NCBI GenBank assembly: GCA_014529385.2
Contig: CM043958.1
Span: forward strand, 118,727,018-118,791,017
Reading direction: 5' to 3'
Source: Adiantum capillus-veneris
Lineage: Eukaryota > Streptophyta > Polypodiopsida > Polypodiales > Pteridaceae
Length of the DNA stretch: 64,000 nt
The position numbers and the translations under genes are program-made. Below are positions 1 to 10,793 of this stretch, in pieces. Every line of letters starts with the position of its first letter. Positions within the stretch are counted from its first letter, which is position 1. Under the pieces are notes generated by a model. That model was not told the DNA's origin and did not search any database. It was given only the letters and a program-made list of their open reading frames with translations.

Positions 1-130
1 TCATCCGCCACCTCATCTTTCCACCTATGCATACCATGTCATCAATCATCCACATCAGCTTGCCATATGGATGACCATGTCATTCATGCATGGCCACCTC
101 AATAGCCATGTCATCAATTTATATATATTT

Positions 131-179
<49 letters not shown>

Positions 180-331
180 ACCAAGACACCTCAACCTAAT
201 TATTTATGTGGCAATTTAAGCAAAAAGTGTATCTTTTTATGTAATTTATTATTATTTTAAATGTTACTTAATAATAAAATTCTATTTATTTGAAATGTCA
301 TTGGATCAATTTAAAATAGCTTTTGGTTTAC
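1..331. other. A+T-rich spacer, no gene seen
   Basis: No reading frame or RNA gene is recognisable. The stretch starts with imperfect repeats of a cat-rich motif (variants of ccatgtcatcaat) and then carries a compound microsatellite before an A+T-rich tail. Confidence 0.6.
132..179. repeat. Compound microsatellite (CT)n-(TA)n
   Basis: A pure CT run of about 22 bases passes directly into a TA run of about 25 bases. It is outside the segmental duplication, so there is no second copy for comparison. Confidence 0.95.
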
Positions 332-900
332 TTATGTACACCGGTTCGAGACATCCATATTGATACAAGTTGCACGTAGCTTGCGATGGAAAAAACGTCC
401 ATCGCATTCCTTCATCACACAACGGCTCAAGTGGGAGCTCACTATATTTGGTGCCCTGGTCCTAGACACAGTCTGCCACCACTCATCACCTATCGAGCCC
501 CATCGGCCACCACGAGTGTGCGAAGCCCCGCTAGACCCCAAAAACGATCCAAAAATAGCCAAGCCCCTTGGCGGAAGGTATCCTTGGCACTCACCTCACC
601 CATCCTTCGCTCCGCGGTCCGCCCTATTCCCGTTTCAATCACGAACCACTACCATGGTCCAAGGTGCCTTAATAAACAGTCAGGCACGAACCCCGCGGTC
701 CTGAAAAACCCCACCGCACCCATAAACCTCGCGGTCTCAGGAAACCCCACGGTGCAATGGAATCCCACAGGTCAACAAACGGCGGAAACCCCCTTGTTGG
801 GGAAAGGTCAAGAGCAAGTTTTCCATGAGAGGATGCGATGGCTGACGACACGAACAACGCGCGACGACGGGCGACATCCTGAGGTGGGGTGCGGAGTTGC
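332..900. other. GC-richer unassigned region
   Basis: This block is clearly more G+C-rich than its surroundings and has long overlapping open frames on both strands (for example 386-988 plus). The longest translation has no recognisable domain, is rich in Pro, Arg and Ser, and has equally long competitors in other frames, so I do not call a gene. A perfect 9 bp stem (tgcgatgga / tccatcgca) lies at about 383-410. The block may be old repeat or LTR DNA; its family is not recognised. Confidence 0.4.
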
Positions 901-1204
901 GTGCACAGACAAGGGTCAAAATATGCTTGATAGAGCCACCAGTGACTCCACAATGACATGGTCGACTATGTTGACGGACGGCAATTGAGGACATATACAC
1001 GTTGACAGGACGGCATGGCCTGACGGTTCGATCGACGCTCCGAGTATGTCAATGAGCATTGACAGGTAGGTGAAGCACAAATCACATGATGTCATCGTTG
1101 TAATGATACCATGATAGGGCTGATCAAGGTCGTGTGCACCGATAGGGCCGACTATGTCAAGGGAGGGCAACCAAGGGATCGTCTATGCAACGCTTCAATG
1201 ACGG
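900..1204. repeat. Degenerate member of the ~165 bp tandem repeat
   Basis: Segments such as catgatagggctgatc and gaagcacaaatc match the tandem repeat on the far side of gypsy-1 (8898-9335), so the gypsy element appears to sit inside this repeat array. Similarity is patchy and this copy is more decayed than those at 8.9-9.3 kb. Confidence 0.55.
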
Positions 1205-2435
1205 TGATGGAGAAAAACATGCCATGCGCACACTCACACACCCAGAAACCTTAACACAACACAAGTTACTCCCCTAATTTTCTCACCTCACTCACCACCA
1301 CTCAGAAGCTCAATGAAAATATTACACACAAGCTCAATTCAAACTCCAAACACCTCGACCTACAAGCCCTTGCCTGCTTGCAGACACTACAAGGTGAGTC
1401 GATTTGATCAACACTTAAAATTACACTTGATGGTGACCAAATTATACAAGAAAAACCATCAAAAACTCAAAAACTCCAGCCACAAAATGCCTCTCTCAAA
1501 CCATTGCCAAGGCTTCACCAAACTCCACTTTGTTGGACTCTTTGGAGTAGCCTCAACCCTAATGGCACCGATACAGGCTCACATAGTGTTGCAAAAAACT
1601 GCACCTTCTTCGCTCAATTCCTCGCACAACACATCCATGGAAACCTCGAAACTTCCATAGACTCTCCCAAGTGAAAAATTGAAGAGAAAAAACTCTCATT
1701 CACTCCTCCGCACACTCGCAAATAGGACGCGAATGCCATGGGACTACACTAGACCTCCTGTAGGAACCCTTCTTCCTCCCACACTAAGAGGTGAAATTGC
1801 TGATATTGCACTTCAAAATTTCACCCTCAGCCTCAACACTCATGGCACCGTGAGTGATGTGTCAAAGTTTCCCCTTTTCACACCATTTTTTGAATATTTT
1901 TTGACTTTTTGGGCCTTGTTTTGGCCAGTTTTGACCCCCGATGGGTATTTTTGGCAGGAAAAAACCAAACCGACTCCAATACTCATCAAACTCTACATTC
2001 TTGGTCCTTGATACCCAAATCTCTTTACCAAATTCTTAGATACGATTTTTTGACCACTTCTAGGGCGGTGCACAATTCACCGCATATCAGGCACTACAAA
2101 TAGAAAGTTATCGCATGTGCCAAACTTTTCGAGCAGGATGAGAGTGCCCACACTTGTTACTTGGATTAATTACATTCTAAAAATCATAAACACATTTTCT
2201 AGAGCCAAAAGAATCCACCTGGAACCATATCCAAGGCCCCGGTACCCTATCTAGGTATCTACGTGTGCTCGGCTATCGACACGCAAACCTGACTATTCAC
2301 AATGTGTACCCGCTATATCTTTTTACAAAACTTGAAACCACTTTGAAAATCTACCAAATGCATGCATTTACATATCTTTATACATATGTCCATGCATATA
2401 CACGCTACTTTGTACATGCCAAAAGCGGTCTATCA
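1205..2435 (-). repeat. Gypsy-1 3' LTR
   Basis: Aligns along its length to 7684-8897. The outer end on the plus strand is TGATGGAGAAAAA; the inner end is AAAAGCGGTCTATCA, after which the two copies stop matching. The length is 1231 bp, close to the 1214 bp partner, with many substitutions and small indels. Confidence 0.9.
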
Positions 2436-2456
2436 TCATTGCCCACCCTTTAGGTA
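2436..2456 (-). other. Gypsy-1 polypurine tract (candidate)
   Basis: Directly inside the 3' LTR the minus strand reads AAAGGGTGGGCAATGA up to the LTR start. This is the expected place for the purine primer of plus-strand DNA synthesis. The same sequence recurs beside the LTR end in gypsy-3. Confidence 0.6.
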
Positions 2457-3807
2457 GAGCATTTATGCTCAACCTAGAGACTATTTGCATCTGGAACCAC
2501 ATCCCTTTCAAAATATTTATTCAATCTATAACCACTTATTATGTAGGGCAAGCATTCACTAGACAATTTTTCCAACTCATATGTGCCATTAGAAAATACA
2601 TGCTTCACTCTGTATGAACCCAAATATTTGTCACTCAACTTCTTCTGAAAAGTAAAATCCAAGCAAGAGTCATACTTCATCAGCAAATCTACCTCTTTAA
2701 TCCCTTTCTCTAGAAGCTCTTATTCATTTTCTCCATCCTTGTCTCTGCTTGTTGAAGATTATAATCGCTGGCTTTCTCTCTATTCATTTGCAACAATTCT
2801 AGAGAAAGAATTCTTTCCTGCAGCTTGTCATTATGTGCACCTTGCGTTCTGCACAACAACTTCAGGCATCCAACTACGACCTATATGGGCATAAGAGCTT
2901 CCTTTCCATAAGTAAGCTCATATGGTGTAAACTATGCTGACACTCTATACGCAGTTCTATAAGCCCACAAACACTTTTCCAAGTTCAAGTCCCACTCTTT
3001 AGGATGCTCTCTAGCATACTTTGATAGCATCTTCACAATTTCACCATTGCAATTTTCAACCAACCCATTGCATTGTGGTTAGTAAGGAGAAGAATGCATA
3101 TGTTGAATTTTCAATTTCTCCATGAGAGCAGCAACAAGTTTTCCCCTAAACCCTGGTCCACGATCAGAAATAACAACCATAGGACCTCCAAACCTGCAGT
3201 ACACCTGTTCATACAAAGAAGAGGCCACTCTTCTCGCTGTTACATCTTTTACCGCTCTTGCCTCCCTTCATTTTGTCAAATAGTCCACAAGGATATACCT
3301 TTTTCCATTGTTGGTGCTTGGCATTAGACCTACAACATCCACTCTCCAATTCGCAAATGCATCAAAAGACATTATAGCGTTTTGAGGCCCAACCAAAATC
3401 TTTCAATTTGCAAACACTTGGACTTCATGGCATGACTTGCACCAAAAATAAGCATCTCTCATCATAAAGGGTCAACAGTAACCTGCGCTCAAAATACAAA
3501 AGACAACTTGATCCTTACCTTGATGGCCTGTTTCTTCATGGTAGTGCTTCAAAATCAAGCATGTTTCTTCTTTGTATGGCACTTTCCTCAGAATGTTATC
3601 TCTGCCATAAAACATGAGATCATCACCTACCAATGTGTAGTTTCTTTCTTTTGCAACTATTCTTTTACGTCCAACCTTTGACATGCCCTGTGGACATTGC
3701 CCTTTACCAAGAAATACTTCTACATCTTGCAATGATTCCCTTCCTGCATAGAAGGCTTCTTTGACCTTTAAAGGAGCTACCAAGGCATCCAACTTATCCC
3801 TAGCCAA
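2457..3807 (-). pseudogene. pol: Gypsy-1 integrase (broken)
   Basis: In pieces on the minus strand. The zinc-binding N-terminus lies in 3472-3807 (HYHEETGHQGKDQVVFC). The catalytic core is spread over about 2880-3470 in shifted frames. The C-terminal region is at 2474-2686 (YLGSYRVKHVFSNGTYELE). Gypsy-3 retains a better copy of the core with SDCGPRF and GLVENCN. Integrase would insert the element cDNA into nuclear DNA; this copy cannot be translated as one protein. No chromodomain is recognisable at the C-terminus. The duplication breakpoint (about 3494) lies inside this region. Confidence 0.85.
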
Positions 3808-4128
3808 CTCATCAGCTTCTTTATTCTTCTCACAAAGAACATGCTTAAACTATATCTTCTTAAACTCATGCAAAAGCTTCTTGATGCCACAGAACCACTT
3901 CTTCAAATTGTCTTTCTTAACATTCCACAAACCAAGCAACTGATTCATGACTAGCAACACATCCCCTTTTGCAATGACCCTCTTCAATCCAAACTCAACA
4001 CACTGCTTCAACCCAAGGAAAAGCGTGATAAACTGAGCCTCATTGTTAGTTTTAGCTTCATCAATATCGTAAGCTCTAGCAAAGATTGCATCGCCTTTTG
4101 GGTTCTTAATGACTACCCACCACTTGTT
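3808..4128 (-). pseudogene. pol: Gypsy-1 second (archaeal-type) RNase H
   Basis: The minus strand encodes a recognisable RVT_3-type RNase H. MFDGAYMK contributes an Asp, NNEAQF the Glu, KGDVLLVMNQ the second Asp and KEADELA the last Asp, so the D-E-D-D set is visible. It lies between the degenerate gypsy RNase H and integrase, the order known for plant Tat elements. It would degrade the RNA strand of RNA/DNA hybrids during reverse transcription. A one-base difference near 4116 (three C here, four in the unit 2 copy at about 24460) breaks the frame after TTSGG; unit 2 reads through at this point. Confidence is high for the fold, lower for the exact lineage. Confidence 0.8.
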
Positions 4129-4169
4129 GTTTGAAGAACTTTCATGTATGCACCATCAAACATCATTGT

Positions 4170-4749
4170 ATACGCATATGTAATATTTACTTCCTCTTCA
4201 TGATCATCCTTGTCAACCCTTGGGTAAGATGGAAGCTCCCGTCCCTTATGTACCACTATATCTGTCAAGTGGGCTTTAACAGAATGATCCACTTTAAAAA
4301 CAAACTCATACTCTTGAAGCTCCAAAGGCCACTTTAAGATGCACTTTCTAGGCTTCAAATGTTGTACTACATCCGGCAAAAGGTTTAATGTGGTGAGCAC
4401 ATAGAAATTTTGGGGCAACAGATATGTTTTGAACCTGCGACAAGCAAGAACCAAGGCACCCACTGTTCCATTTTTGTGTAAGAGAACTCACTTACATTCT
4501 TCATCTTGATCTCAAAATAGACTTGCTTGAAGTTCCTTCCCTACTTTTATAAGAGCACCGACCAAAATCTACTGACCCCACACTAATACATACATAGAAA
4601 ATTGATTGCAAGTTAGGAGGAATCACTGCTGGTAGATCACACAATACCTCCTTGATACCATCAAAAGCCTATTGCATGTCCTTATTCCACTCAAACCCTT
4701 GAACTCTTTGACTCAATTTGTGGAGAGCATACACATCTTGACATAGCAT
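4170..4749 (-). pseudogene. pol: Gypsy-1 RNase H/connection domain, degenerate
   Basis: An open stretch at 4113-4463 carries the end of a gypsy-type RNase H (KPRKCILKWPLELQEYEF). The usual TDH motif before it reads as VLTTLNLL, and the final Asp motif is not convincing, so this RNase H looks catalytically lost. That matches Tat elements, where the original RNase H degenerates once a second one is present. The connection between this piece and RT (4464-4749) has stops. Unit 2 lacks most of this part through a ~390 bp deletion (bases equivalent to about 4208-4595). Confidence 0.7.
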
Positions 4750-5732
4750 CTAGAAAAAACGTGACAGGTACCTGAGCTTTTGCACAAATGATGCCAAATC
4801 CTTTGTGTTGCTTGTCAAATCCATAAGCAACAACGCCTTAACTTTCTCTGGGTCGACTTCTATTCCAATTTGAGAAACCACATGTCCTAGCAAATGGACA
4901 CTAGCATGAGAAAACTTACACTTCCTTGGACTGAGTTGCCCACCCTCTTGTTGAAGCCTTTCAAAACTCAAACTCGGCTTCTCTAGATATGTTACCCTAG
5001 AGCTATAACATCCAATGTCATCCATGAGAATTCGAATGAATTTACCCAAGTAGGGACCAAACACTCTATTCGTCCACCCTTGGAAGGTAGCATATGCATT
5101 AACTAGCCCAAAAGGCATTCTTTTGTAGGCAAAACAACCCCAAGGAGTAATGAAGGTCGTCTTCAATCGATCTTCAATCGCTATCAAGATCTGAAAGTAG
5201 CCAAGAAATCCACCCATGATTGAGTAGCATTCATGACTTGTTGATAATGATTCCTTTTTGTGGCAGCATTCAAAGGTTTGAAATCAGCACATATCCTAAA
5301 TCTTCCATTCTTCTTGGGCACAATAACTACTGGAGAGACCCATTCAGATTCCTCCACTCTAAAGATGAAATCTTCCTCCAAAAGCTTCATCACCTCTTCA
5401 CAAAGTGCCCTCTCATGAATGACCCCCAACCTCCTAAGCTTTTGAACCTTTGGCTTGGCACCTTCTTTTAGATTGATTATATGCTCGACCCCTTTATCTC
5501 CTTGCAACTCTGTATATTCAGTGGAAAATAGTTTTGGAAACTCCGTAAACATGTCTTCATACTCCTTCTTTCCTTTCTCTCTCAAGTCCTCTCCTAGCAT
5601 GCTCCTCGAGTTCACTTTGCCAGGCTCTACAATTGCTTTTGTATAATTCTTCTCCTCCTTGACCTTCACATCATGCATTGATGCTTCCTTTTTGACACTC
5701 ATCTTAAATAGATCAGGACATAATTGCATCAA
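4750..5732 (-). pseudogene. pol: Gypsy-1 reverse transcriptase (frameshifted)
   Basis: Two overlapping minus-strand frames make up the domain. 5184-5732 has the N-terminal blocks (SEWVSPVVIVPKKNGRFRIC) and 4750-5217 has the palm (ITPWGCFAYKRMPFGLVNA). They are separated by a one-base loss in an A/G run near 5205 that the unit 2 copy does not have. The catalytic YxDD box reads LMDD, with both aspartates present but the tyrosine replaced. LGHVVSQIGIEVDPEKV follows as usual in gypsy RTs. The enzyme would copy element RNA to cDNA in cytoplasmic particles. Confidence 0.9.
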
Positions 5733-5918
5733 TCCTTCCTATACACTTTCTTTTGATGATGTAAACGAAGCATCACTATCGTATGAGGTAGTTTCTTTTG
5801 AATTCATATCTTGCATCTCCAATAGGGGCTGTGTACTGCTCTCATGTTTCTTCATGTTGTAGACATTGGTCCTTCCATTCTCTTGGTTGGGGATGGTGAA
5901 CAAGGCCATGCCCCAATC

Positions 5919-6351
5919 CTACTTAGCACCAAGGGCTATAAGCCATGGACTCCCTAAAATGATCAGATAAGCATTCTCACCCGCTTGCATCACGTAGCAA
6001 TGAACCAAGCACTCAATCCCCAAGACTTCTATCTTCACATCTTTAGCTATCCCAAAACACCTTGCCTTTTTGTGACTGGCCATCCTCATACAGATTGAAT
6101 CATTCACTAAAATCTTGACTCCTGCTTCCTTCATGATAGCCTTGTTCATGACACACTTGGGCACCACCATCCACATATGCTTGCACTTCCATTTTCTTTC
6201 CCAACATAGCTTCAACTATTGACACCATATCCACTGGGTGACCAACCATCAAGGATGAGAACATGCTTTGATGCTTTTCCATTTTGGAAGGAATCCATGT
6301 ACTGACACATTTGGTCCACTGCCTCCTCACTTTAGCGTTCAAAGCCACCAA
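5919..6351 (-). pseudogene. pol: Gypsy-1 aspartic protease (frameshifted)
   Basis: The minus-strand frame 6100-6351 contains AYVDGGAQVC, a retropepsin-like active-site context with DGGA in place of the more common DSGA or DTGA. A second frame (5919-6215) continues with LIILGSPWLIALGAK, the usual downstream LG-P-WL motif. The break between frames is just after the active site; unit 2 reads on (VCVMTEAIMKEA) at that point. The protein would cleave the Gag-Pol precursor. Confidence 0.75.
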
Positions 6352-6459
6352 CTAACCAAAATATATATTGGAATTTTGATTTTGTATGTCGTCGACAATG
6401 TCATAGTCTTCAACACCTTGGCCAAGGGGGTAGTCCTTTGGACGTATTTTCCTTCTTCA

Positions 6460-7683
6460 TCACCTCTTACTACTCTTTGGTTTGTCTTCTACTTTAGACT
6501 TCCGTTTCCTTGCTCTTTTTTCCCTCTCCTCTTCTTTCTCTTTCTCCCTATCATGCTTAGCTCTCTTATTGGCCAAAACAACCACATCTTGATGCTCAAG
6601 GATAACGAAGTTGATAGCTCTGCCTTCTCTATTTGCAGGCAACGGTTGTGGTTGTTGTGGCGGAGGTGGTGCTTCTAGTGCCCGCTCTTGATGATTTTCT
6701 TCTATTCTCCCTTGACCATGCCCATATAAGGGGTACATCCCTCCTCTCACTCTTGGTGGTTTGAGACAATCAGGGGTGTAGTGACCCTCTTCATTGCAAT
6801 TGTAGCATCTGCCTTGTAGCCTCCATCCCCTACCTCTCCCAGTTGGTTGCTCTTCTCTTTGGTTTCTATTCATTATTGTAATCCTTAATTGTTGCAACTG
6901 ACTAGCAAGATTATGCAAAACCTGGGCTGTAACGGGGTCCGGTCTTTGAATCACTTGCTCCACTCTATCATCCACTACCATAGGAACCATTGGTTGCACC
7001 ACAACTGGCTCAGCATGTGTCATGCCTTGCTCCCACCTTCTCTTGATCTTCTTGCTCTTGGTCTTGGCAATTTCCATAGCTCTTTCAAATTTAGTAGGGT
7101 CCTCTTGATCAACCTTCTCCCTTATACTTGGATGGGGACAATCCATAAACTAACGCACTTTAAAAAAATCCCCTAGAGGTACTTGGGATGCAGCCTCCAA
7201 TTGCACCCAAAGTCCTTTCAAGTGTTGCAAAATCTCTTGAAAGTTAGAATGAACATCTTGCTGCAAACCTCTCAATTTTGTCATTGCTTCTGTTGGAGTT
7301 AGTCTGTTTACAAACCTGTCAAAAATTGCCTGCTTTACCTGCTCCCATGTTTTCTTTTTGTCTTCCTCTAAACCTTCAAACCACTTTGCAAGCTTCTCCT
7401 TTTAGTGCAAGAGGAGATACATGAAGCTTTGTATACCAAGTGTATGCCACTTGAAATCAGCAATCCACTCCTTCACATCCTCCTTCCCAATGAACATTGG
7501 ACGACAATACACCATCCCTTTGAAGTCGCTTCTCCCTTGCGTGAGTAACTCCACAAAAGTTAAACTCTTGCACTTCAACCAAACCACCACTTTTATTCTA
7601 TGATGTTCAAACTTCACAACAGAAGCGCTTAATCCGGGTGCCCAACTGGCAAAGTTTTTCTTCCCAACGAGATCTCCAAAGGA
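6460..7683 (-). pseudogene. gag: Gypsy-1 gag (broken)
   Basis: The N-terminal half (7402 to the LTR edge) has the capsid-like segment FKGMVYCRPMFIGKEDVKEW. The C-terminal half (6460-7146) has a CCHC zinc knuckle, CYNCNEEGHYTPDC, at about residue 114 of that frame. A low-complexity Gln/Pro and basic Lys/Arg tail follows. Stops lie between the halves at about 7147-7400. Gag would form the virus-like particle and bind the genomic RNA. Confidence 0.85.
7661..7683 (-). other. Gypsy-1 primer binding site (candidate)
   Basis: Just inside the 5' LTR the minus strand reads TCCTT and then TGGAGATCTCGTTGGG. A TGG start two to five bases from the LTR is what a tRNA primer site needs. The tRNA is not identified; it is not the initiator-Met site used by the copia elements in this window. 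Unit 2 has TGGAGATCCCACTAGG at the same place. Confidence 0.45.
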
Positions 7684-8897
7684 TGATGGACAAAAAAACG
7701 TCATGTACACACTCACACACCCAGAAACCTTAACACAGCACAAGGTATTCCCCTAATGTTCTCACCTCACTGAACACCACTCAAAATATCAATGAAAATA
7801 CTACCCACAAGCTCAATTTAAACTCTAAACACCTCGACCTACAAGCCTGTGCTTGCTCGCAGACACTACAAGGTGAGTCAAGTTGATCAACTGTTCAAAT
7901 TAAACTTGATGGTGAACAAAATATACAAGAAAAACTATCAAAAACTCAAAAACTTCAGCCACTAAAGGCATCTCTCAAATCATTACCAAGGCTTCACCAA
8001 ACTCCACTCTGTTGGACTCTTTGGAGTAGCCTCAACCCTAATGGCACCAATATAGGGTCACATAGTTTTGTAGAAAGCCGCACCTTCTTCCCTCAATTCC
8101 TTGCACATACACATCCATGGAAACCTCAAAACTTCCATAGACTCTCCCAAGTGCAAAATTGAAGAAAAAAAGATCTCATTCACTCCTCCACACACTCGAA
8201 AACAGGACGCAAATGCGATGGGACTTCACTAAACAACCTGTAGGAACCCTGCTTCCTCCCACACAACGAGAAGTGAAAGTGCTAATATTGCTCTTCAAAA
8301 TTTATCTCTCAGACTCAACCCTCACGGAACCATGAGTGATGTGTCAATTTTCCCCCATTTTTTTACTTTTCTAGATCTAGTTTTTACCAGTTTTGACCCC
8401 CAACGGACATTTTTCATGGGGAAAATACCAATTGGGCTCCAAAATTCACCAAATTTTATAGGATAGATACTTGATACCCAAATTTCACTATTACATTCTC
8501 AAATATCAATTTTGACCACTTCTAGGACAATGCACGCATCACCGTAGATCAGGCACTACCAATAGATAGTTACCTCATGTGCCAAACTTCCCGGGCGGGT
8601 TGAGAGTGCCCACACTTGTCGCTTACATTATTTATTTCTTAAAAAATCTTAAACACATTCCCTAGAGCCTAAAGAAGCTGCCTAGAACCATATCCAAGGC
8701 CTCGATACCCTATCTAGGCATGTGCACGTGCTCGGCTACCGGCACGCAAACCTGACTATTCACAATGTGTACACGCTGCATCTTTTTTGAAACTTGAAAC
8801 CACTTTGCAAATATCCCAAATGCATGTATTTACATATCTTTATTTATATTCCCATGCATATACATGCTACTTTGTACACGGTAAAAGCGGTCTATCA
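7684..8897 (-). repeat. Gypsy-1 5' LTR
   Basis: Partner of 1205-2435, 1214 bp. The minus strand starts TGATAGACCGCTTTT and ends at ...CCATCA. Unit 2 has a shortened copy (27590-28074) that lacks about 720 bp of the interior. Confidence 0.9.
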
Positions 8898-9335
8898 ATG
8901 GGACGAAGTGGGCCGATGGAGGTGGACAGGAGAACAGGTGCTTGAAGCACAGAGCAGACAACACCACCGTTGACTACACTGTGATAGGGCCGGTCGAGGC
9001 CGATAGAACCAACAAAGCAAAAAGATGATGCACGACTATGATGATGGGGTGGCGAGTGATGGGTGAGCCGACACAACGGGTGTGTCGGCGAGGATCATGG
9101 GTGCATGAAGGACGGAGTGGATGATTCCACCACAAAATCCACTGTGATAGGGCTGATAGCGTCAACGAGGCCAACATGCCGTGCACCAATACAATGATGG
9201 GGCGGCATGGGTGGATGGGTGAACCGACACAACGAGTGTGTCGGTGTCGACGAGGGTCTCGGGGTGGGTGACGAACGAAGTGAACAAAGTCATGGCCGAT
9301 GACACCATGATGGGGTCGATAGTATGGACGGGGCC
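8898..9335. repeat. ~165 bp tandem repeat, about 2.6 copies
   Basis: The anchor gtgatagggc/catgatgggg occurs near 8978, 9142 and 9305, giving a period of about 163-165 bp. Other repeated words are ccgacacaacg, gtgtgtcgg and caatgatgggg. G+C-rich, with open frames on both strands that are by-products of the repeat. The unit 2 copy lies at 28075-28500. Confidence 0.8.
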
Positions 9336-10237
9336 ACTTGGCCATCCGATATGGTTGGGGTGGTCCCAAATCATACTATACGCTAGAATGGATCCTACGA
9401 GCCATACAATCCATTTTACCGCATGGTATGGGCCTTGACCACCCATAGTAGTTTGGATGGCTATGAAACTTTGCATGGGTGGGGACAATGCTCATCTCCA
9501 CCCGTGAAAATTTTTGTGGCCATCCAATATCGTTTGGGAGGTCTCGATACATAATATACACTAAAATTGGCCATATGAGCCATACGAACAATTTTAGCAC
9601 ATAGTATAGGCCTTGATCGCCGAAACCATATTTGATTCCTGTGAAATTTTACAAGGATGGGGGACATGATTTGGGTGGTCCCGACTCATACTATGTCGTA
9701 AAATGGGTCGTATGAGCTATACGGCCCATTTAGTCTCATAGTTTGGGCCTTGACTGCCCATACCATATTGGATGGATGTGCATGCAACTTTGTATGCATG
9801 GCAGATTTGTGCTCAATCTCACCCATACAAAGTTTCAGAGCCATTCGATATGGTTTGGGTAGTCCCGACGCATACTATGCACTAAAATGAGCCCTATGTC
9901 TCATATTGTCCATTTTAGTGCATAGTATGGGCCTTGACTGCCCATACCATATCAAATGGTTGCGAAAATTTTCATGGTGGAGGAATGGCACTCACCCCCA
10001 CAAGTACAAAGTCTTTTTTTCATTTGATGTTATTTGTGTAGTCCCAAACCATACTATACTCTAAAATGGGTTGTATGAGCCACATGGTCCATTTTAGCGA
10101 ATAGTATGGAGCTTGATAGCCCAAACTAAATGAATGTGCAACTTTGTACAGGTGGGAAAATAGTTCTCACCCCCACCTTTACAAAGCCTCATCGCCATCC
10201 CATATGGTTTGGGCGATGCTGATCCATACTATGCATT
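9336..10237. repeat. Palindromic ~180 bp satellite, about 5 units
   Basis: The anchor catactat (or cataatat) recurs at about 9373, 9551, 9688, 9870, 10049 and 10226, a step of 177-182 bp with one short unit of 137. Each unit is itself a long imperfect palindrome followed by a spacer gggtgggga...ctcacccccac. The clearest palindrome is 9841-9959: its left arm ccattcgatatggtttggg mirrors its right arm cccataccatatcaaatgg, and the inner arms pair through catactatgcactaaaatg. The array would form a series of ~60 bp hairpin stems. Confidence 0.85.
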
Positions 10238-10630
10238 ATAAACCCTCAACCTTGGACCGTAATCCCTAAACCATAAATTCAAAACCTTAAACCTTGAACT
10301 TTGAACCTAAATCCTTAGCCATAAACCCTAATCGTAGACCATAATAGAGCCTAAACCATAAACCTTAAACCTTTATCAGAAACCCTAAACCCTAAACCTT
10401 ATACCATAAACCATGAACCATAAATTGTAAATCTTGACCATAAACCCTAAACCCTATACTCTAAGCCCTAAGTACTAACCTATAAACTTTAAACCATAAT
10501 CCTTAAAACCTGAATCATAAACCCTAAATCCTAAACCGTGTACCCTAAACCCTAAGCCCTAATCCCTGTAATCCTGACCTTAAACCCCAAAATTCTAAAC
10601 CCTAAACACTAACCCATAAATCCTAAACTC
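10238..10630. repeat. Interstitial telomere-like block 1
   Basis: About 390 bp of degenerate CCCTAAA (plant TTTAGGG type), with many variants such as ccataaacc and cctaaatc. It starts in the middle of a satellite palindrome, after its left arm (catactatgcatta), and ends where satellite spacer resumes at ggatggttgtgcaactttg. It is internal and decayed, so not a chromosome end. Confidence 0.9.
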
Positions 10631-10735
10631 GGATGGTTGTGCAACTTTGGACGGGCGGGGGAATGATGCTTCATAGTCATCTAATATGGTTTGGGCGGTC
10701 CCCACCCATATTATATGCTAAATGGGCCGTATGGC
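10631..10735. repeat. Satellite segment between telomere-like blocks
   Basis: Spacer plus left palindrome arm of the ~180 bp satellite (ggtttgggcggtccccaccc, then ctaaatgggccgtatggct). The right arm is replaced by the next telomere-like block. Confidence 0.8.
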
Positions 10736-10793
10736 TACCCTATACCCTAAATCCTAAATCATGGATCCTAAACCCTAATTCATAAATCCTAAA
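10736..10793. repeat. Interstitial telomere-like block 2
   Basis: About 58 bp of degenerate CCCTAAA. Like block 1 it follows a satellite left arm and is followed by ggatgattgtgcaactttg. Confidence 0.85.

Larger units (their letters stand above)
1205..8897 (-). mobile_element. Gypsy-1: Ty3/gypsy LTR retrotransposon, Tat-like, decayed
   Basis: A full-length but dead element on the minus strand: 5' LTR (7684-8897), gag, protease, reverse transcriptase, RNase H, a second RNase H, integrase and 3' LTR (1205-2435). The order RT-RNase H-integrase defines Ty3/gypsy. The extra RNase H between RT/RNase H and integrase is typical of the plant Tat group. Each LTR begins TGATAGACC and ends in CA when read on the minus strand. 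The five bases flanking the two ends (gacgg and atggg) do not match, so no target duplication is visible. Many stops and frameshifts interrupt the polyprotein. LTR divergence of roughly 10-15% makes it the oldest full-length LTR element here. Its left part is outside the segmental duplication and the rest is copied as gypsy-2. Confidence 0.9.

Noticed and set aside
386-988. 200-codon plus-strand frame in the GC-richer region
   Set aside because: No recognisable domain, equally long frames on other strands, and it runs into the decayed tandem repeat. High G+C alone explains the open frames.
1205-8897. Target duplication for gypsy-1
   Set aside because: Flanks gacgg and atggg do not match. A gacgg does occur a few bases further on in the unit 2 flank, but the LTR ends are well fixed by TG and CA, so I do not claim it.
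9162-9667. Overlapping minus-strand frames of 68-131 codons in the tandem repeats
   Set aside because: They repeat with the satellite unit and include many His/Pro/Met words that come from the repeat. No protein family recognised.
10238-10793. Possible true telomere
   Set aside because: The CCCTAAA copies are degenerate, internal, embedded in satellite, and duplicated with the whole unit.
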